64,000 nt of DNA, from positions 698,001 to 762,000 of the forward strand of contig JAOTOL010001570.1 in the NCBI GenBank assembly GCA_034440575.1, in the 5' to 3' direction. The translations under genes were made by a program, and so were the position numbers. The notes beneath the pieces were generated by a model. The model was given only the letters and a program-made list of their open reading frames with translations, searched no databases and was not told the origin of the DNA. Each line of letters starts with the position of its first letter. Within the stretch, counting starts at the first letter, position 1. This DNA is from Imbricaverruca yamaguchii (Eukaryota > Arthropoda > Thecostraca > Neoverrucidae). This document shows, one piece after another, positions 23,068-35,300 of the stretch.

Positions 23068-26000
23068 CTGTCGACACAGAGCGGCCGTAGAGGTGGCGTC
23101 CGAGCAACACAGAGCGGCCGTAGAGGTGGCGTCCAAGCAACACAGAGCGGCCGTAGAGGTGGCGTCCGAGCAACACAGAGCGGCCGTAGAGGTGGCGTCC
23201 GAGCAACACACAGCTGTAGCGCGGGTGTCACACACTGCACAGTCAATGTCGCTCTGCCCGCCAGCAAGCAATGCCTCATATTTCCACACACTACAGTCTC
23301 CGACACAAACTCGGTGACGGGACGGTCGCGGACATCTCGCGCACGACATGGTACAGTCGCTTGACACCCTCCCCTGCACACCCAGTACAGCCGCTCGGTC
23401 ACCACTCACTTGAAGTCGGGACGATCGGGCAGTCCCTGTCGGTTGAGGAACGAGCGCTCCACACCCATCAGGATGTCGTTGGCCTGGCGCACCGCCAGAG
23501 GGCTGGAAAAGGCAGGGGAAAATTTCGGAACAGTACCGGTCAGCTCACAACAATGAGTGCAGCTCTCACCACATAACAGGATGGCACTCCATCATCATCA
23601 AATCAATCGGCACGACACCATGCGCCCCGGGTATTGAACACAAAACAACACATCGTTGCTATGACCACGAAACACCAGGATACACCGACCAGCGTCTTAA
23701 CGTAGTCCTAACAGGTATTTAGTCGGCTTCATGCTGGGATACACACATATGCTGCATTTGAAACAACAAAACATCCGGCTTTGAACATAACGGGGCAGGC
23801 TTTTGCAAAGCTCTTAACATTACGCAGACGAACGACTGGCATCGTAATATAGTAATATACGGGACTGCTACATTAGCATTAGCTTAACGAACACATTAGC
23901 TTGACCACCATGTGAGGACGATTACAATCATATTTTCGGCATGGCTATGCAGGCGAATGCTGTACAACTTTCAAGATATCTTCAAGAGTGTTTTGTGCCT
24001 CAAATGAATGTGCCAGCTGAAATTCGCCATAGAGGGAGGGGCATACGTTACATGAATATTTCATATTTGCCAATACGAAAAAAAACTCCACAAAATCGCA
24101 GCCTTCGGCATCTTGCCTCCAGGCAATATTGGCAAACAAACCCAATTGCATGGGTTTTCCTGTTAATAGTGATGTCGGCCACACAGCAGCTCGTACCAAG
24201 ATTATTAATCGTGCTGCTACAACCTCTTTCTTTATATTCTGAAAGGAACTCGACTGAGAGATTGAAAAAAAATACTACATTCGCAGCCAGGCAGTTGCAC
24301 ACCAGCGATGTAGCTTCATGCTGGCTGAATAGCACGGAATATGGATGCAGCAGCTTCATGCTGGCTGAATTAAATGTAACAGCGATGCAGCAGCTTCATA
24401 GCGACTGCACGCAATGGAACAGGGATGCAGTAGCTTCGTGCTGGCTACATGAAATGCATCCGACAGAATACCAGAAACAGATGAGGAAGTTGCATGCCAG
24501 TAGCTGGAGCATTTTTGCATTCAAACCGCACTTAGGAAAACTAAGAAGGCGCTTTCTTCGGGTAACGACACAAGGCACCCCTGATCGTACTGAGGTCATG
24601 CAGGCTGTTGGCTCTTATTCAATGCGATGCATTCAAGACAAATGTATTCGCTTTCGGCCAGCTGCTCAATGAAAAGTGCAATCCAAAAGTATGCCAATTT
24701 TAGGAGGTATCATCTCCATGGCACTTTCCCATAATACAAGCGGAAAACTGCAGGTTCAGATCTCCATCGAGTTCAGATGCCAGGTCAACAGCACACTACC
24801 TAAGCACACAGATGTGCATACGCAAACTCTCACTTGTCCAGGTCCAGCTGGTGAAGGACGTGCTTCTGGAAGTGCTCAGCAGCCTTCGAAAACCCGTCTA
24901 TCGCTGCTTTGACATAGTCTGTGAGAAGATAAGCTGATGTCAACACTTCAGTAATATCTCCATTAATGCGAATCACATTATGAGCAATATTAAACACATC
25001 AAACAGCCCAAGTCAGCATGGAGGCACAGGCTAGTATGATGCAGCTGACGCTAGCAACCAGTCATGGCTAAGGAAACGAACACACATTTAGCCACCACTG
25101 TCCTAATCAACATAAGAACTTGGTAACAACCATTCCCGCAGCTGCACGATGACGTACGATGACGTACGATTACGTGGGGGACGGAAGGACAACTCCGGCG
25201 TCATGTCTTCCGCCAATATCAACATCTACAAGGTCGACATCTCCCAACGGGGCGATGCTTCCCCCAATGTTGACATATCCAACCAAGATCGATATCTCCC
25301 ACCAGAATCGATATCTTCCGCCAATGTTGACATATCCCACCAATGCTGACATCCCCTGCCAATGCCGACACCCCCCGGCGCCCTGCCCAGCTGTCCAGCT
25401 GAGCAGCTGACACCACTCCCCAGCAGGCTGCCGACTGCTGGGCGGCGCGTACCGAGCGACACGCCGTTCCGCCTCAGCTCGGGACCCAGCTCCGTCTCGG
25501 CGGCGGCAATGGACCTCTGCAGGTAGTTGGCGTACCGCAGCACACTCATCGGTATCACGGCGTCGTCAGCGAGCCTGCAACACAGCGGCCACACATGCGG
25601 CAGCGTCCCCTGACGGAGCGACCCGTGGACACAGCGTGACGCAACGACCGGCGCAGCACCAAACACGCTGAGGAACCGGCCAGCGTTCACGTGTCAGGCA
25701 CGCCGATATTATTGTCACCATCACAGGATGCTGATGTGTGCGCTGGACGACAGAGGGAAAACGTTGAAAGCGGAACGTAGTTGAACGCAGCTTCGCGTAC
25801 GTCAGCCATGTTAACGTTGCCTTCGTGTTCCAGAACCTGACGGATTCGGACATGCATAAAAAGTTGAAGCAACCCCAGATGCGATACATTCACCAAACTC
25901 TAACATAATTATGCACGTTCATACCAAACGTCCACCTGGAGTAGCACATGACCACAGGCACCAGCGACGAGAACGATACATTTTACAGCCATGGCTGCCA

Positions 26001-26133
26001 TTCAAATATAAGACCATCACACATAGTGCTCACGTAACGTGGATAGAACCTATCCCGCAGAGCGCAAAAAAAGTGGCCAATTCAACGAACTCGCCTGTAC
26101 ACTCCACACAGCACAATTGGTGCTGACTGATGC

Positions 26134-26180
<47 letters not shown>

Positions 26181-26207
26181 GATATATATATATATTTATA
26201 GATATAA

Positions 26208-26258
<51 letters not shown>

Positions 26259-26300
26259 CATATACACACATATACATAGATACATACACACACACACACA

Positions 26301-26361
<61 letters not shown>

Positions 26362-29300
26362 GCATACATTGGGTGGTTCTTATTTGTACAAGTAAAAATC
26401 AAAATTTGAATTTATAATGTCTCACCTGACAAAGTTATTCCAATGTGATCCAACACAATCACGCTAAAATTTGGTGACGCTAGCTCAACAACTTCTGGTG
26501 CCGCAAGGTACTTCAAGTTTGCCTATTATGACGTCTTTGAGTCGAGTTATAAGAAAGACACCTTCGTTTCACGAATCAGTGCAGTGTTTGCTCTCACGAC
26601 GAACAAACGTGTTATCTCACTGCTGTAGCTTTACCTTCAGACATGGAGAAGCCGAAGAAACCAACGACACAAAAAGGCACCGAAGTATGGTTGGTTGGGT
26701 AGCCCCTAACTGAACTGACTGGTGGGAAGCTACCGTCGAACAAAGAAGTCTTGCAGCGGCTCTTTCACCTCATCCGCCTCCACAAGACCACTCTTCGCGG
26801 CGCTGCTCTTCATCTCGACAAAGAAGTTGCGGCATTCTGGACCCGAGCTCCGATCCCCGTCGTTGAACCTCAGAACCACGTGGAGAACATTGAGCAGCTC
26901 TACGAGAAATGGAGGCAGCTGGGCAAGGGCAAGAGCCGACGGTCTGCGACCGAGCTGACGAAGAGAGAATATTTCAAAGTCAAACTGTCCTTCCTCTTCG
27001 ACATTGCTCACGCCGAGGCCTTGTCTTTTATGAAGAACAAGGATGTGAGATTCTTGCAGCGTCAATGAGAGGCCGGCCGCCCCGGGAGCATGTTGGGGAT
27101 GGACAAAAAGTTGGTGAAGCAGGAGAGGAAGGTGAAGAGGGACAAGGCGGAAGTGACCCACCGAGACAAGGAGCGTAGAAGGAATGAAGCTGCAAGAGAA
27201 GCCACGGCGGAACTCTCGGACGATGATGATGGTGCTGGAGACCAACCTGGGCTGTCATCAGCTGTTCTGGAGGAATCTCCCGCCAGGCGAGCTCGCGCCG
27301 GGTCTCTGCCATCACTACTGCCCCCTGTGATGCCCTCGATCGAACCAAGACCACGGACCGGGCGGCGGTGCATATCTTGACTGCCGCTGCTTCAGCCTAC
27401 GACCAAGACCCAGCTGAGATGGCTCTGAACCAACAGAGCACCAGGAGAGCCCGCATTGAGGCCAGAGCTATCGCCGCCTCGACCTCTCGCGCCTCTCTGC
27501 CCGAGGGTGTTGTCTTGGCCGTTCACTGGTACGGCAAGATGGTCGCCGATGGACCTGGGCAAGAACTGGCAGAGCGATGTCCAATTTTGGTGTCAGGCGA
27601 AGGAATGGCGAAGCTCCTGAATGTCCCCAAGCTCTCAACTAGCACGGGAGCGGCCATAGCGGATGCCGTATTCGCCACACTTGAGGACTGGGGACTCGCC
27701 GACCGTGTTGTTGGAATGGCTTTTGATACCACGGCCTCCAACACTGAACAACTGTCAGGGGCTTGTCTTCTTCAGCAGAATTTGGGCAAGCATCTCCTTC
27801 ACTTCGCTTGCCGCCATCACATCTTTGAGCTCGTGGTTAGAAAGGTCCTCGGCCTCTGCGCCTCCCTTGTTACGTCTGGACCCGACATACAACTGTTCAA
27901 TCGTTACAAGGAAAAATGGGACGCCATAGACACTGCAAGGTTCCAGACTCTGCTTGACGATCCTGCCGATCCGACTCAATCGTTCGCCCAAGTGAGGGAC
28001 TTAGCCTTGTAGCAGATGAGCGTTCATCATCCACGCCACTACTATCGCGATCTCCTGGAACTCACTGTCATTGTTCTGGGGGGGGGGGGGGGGTTCCGCA
28101 GGGGGATATGCTTTGACAGGCACGGGCCGTATCACCTTACTCGATGGATGGCGAAGATCATCTACTCAATCAAGATCTTCCTCTCTCACGAAAAATTCCA
28201 CATTCGTCAACCGAATATCCAAGGCCTGAGGCGCTCCGTCACTTTCTGCGTGACACTCTACGTCCCGATGTGGTTTCGAGCTCCCGTAGCTTCAACCGCC
28301 CCTGCCCTGGACCTGCAGTTTTTACAAGACATCTCTGTTTATCTGGACTCCGAAGTCGCCATCACCAGCTGCGATGGCTTTCGGACAACACCTCTGGTAC
28401 CTCTCCGAGCAGTTGGTCGGCCTTGCCTTCTTTGACGACCATGTCGACGTCGACATAAAGAGAAAGATGTTAGGTGCCCTGTCCAAGGTGGAGTCGGAGG
28501 GCACCCTAAAACGCGTGACGATGGACCTCAGTCCCAATACCATCAAGCAAAAACATCTCTGGGACTTCGTCACGAGCACCACCCGCCACTCTGTGTCAGC
28601 GCTCGGAATCAGGGACGGTTTCCTGGACGCTGACCCTCAGACATGGAATGGCCAGGAAGACTTCCAGAAGGCCAAGTCAACTGTCGCTGAATTGAAGGTC
28701 ACCAACGACTTCGCCGAGAGAGAGAGGTAGCCCTCATGCAAGACAACCTTTCCCACCTGACACGCAACGAAGAGCAGCGCCAGTTCCTCTTTCAGTCCGT
28801 CGAAGCCCACCGCCAGATATTCCAGGATTCCAAAAAGAAACACGTTGTTGGCGGGCTACCTGTTAATAACTAGGCAACAATGAATGGGAGATAGGCACCC
28901 ATGCCCCCCCCCCTCCAGAGGGGATAATACTCATTTCATGTGAGGGGGACCTAGACATTCCACTAGATAGATAATATGCAAAAATTCGGAGTCATTGCGG
29001 CACCAGAAATAATTGAGCTATGTTCACCAAATTCGGCATTCGTAGGTATTAGACCAAATGGAACAATTCTGCAGAGTAAAACATTACACTTTTCGAAAGA
29101 AAAAAAAATAGGTACCACCCTAATACATATACACATACACAAATACCTTCACATCCAATAATTATGCTCAGGAAAAACAAAGAAATATACGAGTATGAGC
29201 TTCATAATCACTTCACGACGAGAGCTGCCAGCGCCAACTGTTCAGGTCTCTTGTTTATTAAACAACCGAGCAGATTCAAACGCCGATAATAATGCTTTAT

Positions 29301-32300
29301 CCTGTAGCATGAATGGCGCTTGTTTCAGATTGCAGTGTCAAGTTAGTAAAAACTTATAGGTGTAATCCATTGTAGTTGTACGCTTCTAAACACAAACGAT
29401 GATCTTCTAATAACTTCTATCTCATTATAAATCAAGGCAATCTTAACGTTGATCAATCCACCATACATGTGGAACGTTAATAACTCCAAAATAGCACACA
29501 ATCTGCACAAGCAAACACACCTACAGACAGAGTCTTTCCATGGGATAGTCGGAACAAGTTCTAAGGATGGACACGCGTTCGCTGGATTGGATTGAACACG
29601 CTATGTGGTGAGAAAGGGCACACAAAGTAAGCACCAGGGGCGGAGCAATCCCCATCCCACCTACCCACAGGCAGTGCTACTGCCAACATCCATTTTCACA
29701 TCGATACAATGAAATTGGATCACTTCACTAGCAGTTTCGTCCTCAATCTCCGGTGGGTCTGGGGAACTATGAGGTGACATTTCATGGTCTGTGACACTCG
29801 GCTTGATATAATTATGACCCTGCAAGAATATCTGAAGAGATCCATTGTGGGATTAGAGAGACAGCTTTGCAGATGCCTGAAATAAACTGAAAAAGCAACA
29901 CCGGCAAGAACATGTTACCAATTCTGACTTTTCCGACGCTGCGCAAGCCATTGTAGCTTTTTCAATACGAAAAAGATCGTCCATCTGTTCATGGTACTGT
30001 ATAATATAAACTAAATATAAAATAAAAGAAAAAAAAGAAAATAATACTAAATATAAACACTGCAGGATTTTTACAATCACATAATACAAGTAAGATGCAA
30101 CTATTTATTCATAACGTAATTTACATTTTCCATACACCACATCGTTCCGCCCATCCCGGCGCAGGCCACACAACACACAGACTGGTCTTATTGGTGGCGG
30201 GGAGAAATACGTAATTGGGAGAATGCGATAATGAACGAAAACAGAAGTAGATGTTTCATATGACCATTGCTGTTACTAACGAGTGATTCAATCACACTGT
30301 TCCATGCAATGGTGTACACCGGATGGTAAATCGAGAAAATCTTTGGTGGTGCATTAGCAGAACAAAATATATCGGCCTTTTCATTAGCAAAGGCCTTCTG
30401 TAACCTGATATATCGAGCAACACTTGCTTATTTTCTTAAGAGGAGTTTGGTGTCCTCTCATAATGCAGGAAGTGAATTCCAGCGTTTGGTGAAGAACAAC
30501 ACCAAATTTGTTTCCTGTTGTTGTACCGGCAAAACCAAAAGTACATGAATTTTCACGCCTGAAAGGGGACCGTGTCGTCGTGCAATAACTCTGAGCTTTG
30601 CACACGCAATCCCATGTCGATCGATCAGTATGTGCAACCCACATCGAATACGAAGTAATGAAATGCAATGCATCAATCTATTTACACAACGGGGTGACGG
30701 GCGAGAGGGTTTTAGGCTATTTTTCCCATAAAATGCCACAGACGCAATATAAAATCTAATCGGTGCCGCCACCAATTATGTACATGGGGATGAGGGACGA
30801 GAGGGCTTTCAGGTGAGTTGTTCTTCGCATACAACGCCACAAGCGCAATATTAAATTCCATTAAGTATGGAGAGCCAGTTCCTCGTCCCCACGACGGCAA
30901 GGGTCATCAATGCGTTGTACACCGGCGTCGGCACGGCTCTCGCGAACGCCTACACCCAGACCGGCACTCGCCAGGCACGGAACAACCAGAACGAACAGCT
31001 CGCATTTCGCGTGTGACTGCCGAGCGAACTAACCGAGAAGTAGACGAAGAACCTTGGGCTGTTCTACGACACACTCAACTGCCGGATCACATAGAGTCGC
31101 CAACGTCTCACGCCGCTTGGTCGCGGTAATCCCGCCGGTTGTGGGAATTGAACCCACGAACTTACGACTAAGAGTTGCACGCCTTACCGACTGCGCTACC
31201 ACGACTCGATACTCACCGTCTGGCCATCTCGCCCCACATCTTGGCTACGGCGGCGGTGAACAGCAGACCGCGGTCCGCGATTTCCGTCACGTAGAAGTAC
31301 GTCTCGTACAGCGTGTGGTACAGCTGGTACGTAGCGTCCGACTGTCGAAACACCGCTGCGTCACACAGCGCAGGGGCAGTGTCGCTCACTGAAACTTCAG
31401 CAGCTCCTGTTGGCGTTACATCACACGCCGTGATTTGTCACACGCAGTGAGGGTCAGGGCGTCCAGTCATGGCCGTGCGAGTGCTGGAGCACCAGACACG
31501 ACGACCACGCCTCTGACAGTCATCTTGACCAGCGTGACGAACGTGTCGCCAGGACCGACATGAGAAGTGCCGTGAGCCACTAAAATTTCACGTCAACACA
31601 GCATCTACGATTCAAGTATATGACGACACGAAAGCCACTTGTCACGAATCATCCGTGAACACGCAACACAAAAGTGAGCATTTGACAAAACATGAATATT
31701 CCTCGTAACGGTAATTGCTATTGGTTGATTTCGAAGCAGCTTCGTAAAAAGAAACGGATTAGTAAGGTTATGTCGTATCAACTAGGAAGATCAGTACTGA
31801 ACTGACCATGCAGATAACTGGGCTTAACATTTCTAACGGATCTAGTTAACCTAGCAACTAGGCACGCTGGCCACGCAATGTTGGCTCAGTGCTAGCCATC
31901 TTTTGCTTTCGATTTTCTCGCCTACTTGATACTGATCTGCTCAATGAGTAGGAGGAGAAAGGCAGAGGTTCACATTGCATTTAATTGATTCCCAATTTGG
32001 GCTTAAGGGCGCGCCGACTACGAGGTCATTTAACGTCCACCTTACATTTCAAAACCAGCTCCACCACACAACACGCTGCAACACTCCAGAGAGCTGCTTC
32101 TCAGAACCAAGCCAGTACGGCGCTTCCAAAACACTGCACGCAAAACGGGGGCAACGGGGATTGACCATCGCGTGGAGCAAACAACTCTTAAAAAATGCAC
32201 TTGATGGCAACACCACAGCACTACCAAAGCGCAAGAGCTCCTACGTCATCAGCGTTCACCCACACAAATTTCCAGGACAAACAAAAGACGCCCGCTAGGG

Positions 32301-35300
32301 GTGGGGGAAGGGACGGCAACATGCCGTACACGTGCACATGCATAATGCGCGCTGCACAGCCGAACGGAAGCACCTGGCCAGAGCAGAAGGCACATGCTTG
32401 ATCATGTTCAGCATCCGCAGACAATGGACACAACAGGCCAGAATTAATGGCCGAGCGACCACTCCGCACAATGGCGGCCGCTTTTTAGTCCACGTGCAGG
32501 CACAGCTTGCAGTGTGCAATGAGTGCGAGAGCAAAGCCGTCCACACAGAGGTCGACTGGGCTGGAGACGATACCATGCCCGCTTACCGCCCATCAATTTG
32601 AAGAAGCACCAAACGGTTCACATCCACTCAGCCAAAAAGTCGAACAGTACCGAGACATAACTGAGCAAATCAAACATAACACTGCATTCAGGACGCAAGA
32701 CATGCAACATGGCTAGAAGCGGAAGCGCATGCGAGCACCACAGTCCCGTCACCTTGAGAGAGTATCGGTGGTCCGTCGATGGGATCCCCTCGACGTTCAG
32801 AAACTGACTGTAATCGCTGGCCTTTCCCGGCAATAACACCCTGATGGAACATGATGGGATCAGACAGGGTCAGCAGAGTTCAGGGTCGACGCACCGAGTA
32901 CGTGATGCTGGTGGCGGCGACACCTTCATTGTGCAGGAAGCCCTTGTGGTCGCTGCCGTCTCCCAGTATGGCCACTCTAGTGACACATCGAGCGGTGAAA
33001 TGCATGTGAACGCACATGGTGAAAACAGAAGTTCACGGCGCAGGCTAGAAACGTGTACCACGCATAGCTGGTCTAACGAGAAGGTCAAACAGTCTCGTCA
33101 ACACGTCCAACACATTTATCAACCTTCCATTCTTTTGGAATTTTATCCTTTGCGGAAATATTGTCCAGGTCATATTTGACATCGGCATACCCCGCCAATA
33201 ATATCCTCAATACAATAATATTACGATGACTCTCCTCCTGCGAATAACAAGCCACTGGCCAACATAGCCGCACAACGTACCTAACCGGGGCCCTCATATT
33301 TCAGATAGAACCTTCCTTGGCAGCATTACGACCACACTGCTCACGACATGTCTCAACGTTGCGTCACAATACGTTAGGGGACACGCTTGTCACACAAAAG
33401 AAATACACTCCGCGCATGTACACACCCCCTAGCACGGTGTGTACATGCGGACGGTGTGCATAACCTATACGGAAACAACGGCCAATGTGCCTTGATACCA
33501 CACCAGCGCATACCACACCATGTACTGATCTGCGAAATATATTGTTTTTATTGCAGTCACTAGAAAATTAAGGGGGGGGGGTAATTGCGCAAGGATCTCT
33601 ACACGTCTTCTGCTTCTCCAAGACGTTGAAAATCAACGCCAACTTTCTGCCAAAATTCCGCTGACTTTGCCAACCGCTCTTTCTACTGACGAACAAAACT
33701 GAGTGAACAAATCTCCCAGTGGGTGAGGTAAACTTGACTTGAAGATTAAAAAACAACCTATACGGAAACAACGGCTAGCGCAATCAACGTGTCTCGACTT
33801 ATCGCCGCTTGCTCTCTCCCACCCGTAGCCTGGAAATCGTCACTCCCACGAGCTTTTGTGTATTTGTTTATTTGCGAATACTCACCAACAGAGTAAATCG
33901 TGGACGGTTCCGGCAGAATTATGTTGTGTGACCAAACTTCTGGCAGCGGAAGGAGCCCATGGGATTTGGGATGAACTGCCTAACCTTGACAGTTATGTAA
34001 CCTATACGGACAGACGCGGGTAAGTCCATCCAGTTGAATGTCAGACCAATAATGTCGGTGGGCCGCGGCTGATTACCCTTCCTCACTGTGATATTTCGTG
34101 TTAGAATAACGCCATCATCAGCTAAGCCATCTGTAATTTCACCGTCACTGACACCTCTCAAATCGAAACAGTTGATGACTCATTTAGAATGGTTTTAGTT
34201 TTGTGTGTTTCGACCGTGATGGGTATCGCCATGATCTCTCTACCCTCATGATCCCAGGTTGAATACATAAATTCCTTTGTCGTAAGTGTTTTATTCGACT
34301 CGTCAGCGTCTTCAAATTCTACTTCAGGGCAACCATCTCTGAGTTTGTCACGTTTGATGCGTCAAAAACGATTGCAACCGTCCCGTCTCTGGAATGGAGA
34401 AAGAGAAGACAGCTTCCTTGCTACTTCAGCGGCTTTTAAACAAGAATACGGGGGAAGAGAACCTGCTGGCTCCACCGCAGGGGTATGTATTTCTGGTTGC
34501 GTTCCGGCCACCGTAAGGCGGACCAGGTTGGGTTTCTGTGTTTTGTGATGCTATATAAGAATGTTGGTTTCCACTCCTCGGGCGCCCCACCCCATAGGGA
34601 CCCTACTGGGGGGACGCCGGGATCCTGCGGACGGGAGGTCGCCAGGCGCCCGAGGAGCTATACGGGGCAGGCGGCGCTTTCGCCCGGCCGGGAGAGAGAT
34701 ACAACGCCGACCGGGATCCAGCACCGCCCACCCCTTGACACCAGGCGGCCGAGCCGGCAAACACTGGGAGGAATCCCAGGCCCCCGGCCCGAGGCGACTA
34801 GCCACTTGGTCCACGTGAGGCCCCACGGGCCCGCCCGCCCCTCCGGGATATCAGGACCAAAGAGGTATGTTGGTCACCCGTCACAACTAGCACCGTGCGA
34901 CGGGGGACTTCAACCTCCAGGACTCCGTCAAGTTAGTTCTTAGGGCTTCAGGACGCATCGCAGGACTCCGTCAACCCCGGGGGGCGGGCCGAGGGTGCGG
35001 TTACACCGATAAAACCGGGCTGGTGGGCAGGACCGAGGAAGTTGCCCTGCCTGCTCATAGCAGGGATAGTTGGTGTTGTAGGGCCAGATGAAGGACATGG
35101 ATATCGGGATGAGATAGGCATTGGAATGGGAGCGTATGGACGGAACGACGAGTGAGGCACTCCTGGTCTCGCCCCTCGCCGGCATGATGGTCGCCGGGTC
35201 ATTGGGGAACTCAATCTCCCCCACCGCGTCAAGGTGGTGCCTCATCGGGGGGGGGGATGCGCGGGTATTTTAAAATAGAACGCACATTGGGAAGAACGCA

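Noticed and set aside
23941..24672. 243-codon plus-strand frame in intron 15
   Set aside because: It crosses a 54-base tandem repeat, has no recognisable domain and lies antisense inside an intron; chance is sufficient.
26030..26402. Tyr/Ile-rich frames on both strands
   Set aside because: Translations of TA and CA microsatellites.
31130..31208. A tRNA gene on the minus strand
   Set aside because: Same reasons: decayed cloverleaf and attached SINE core and tail.
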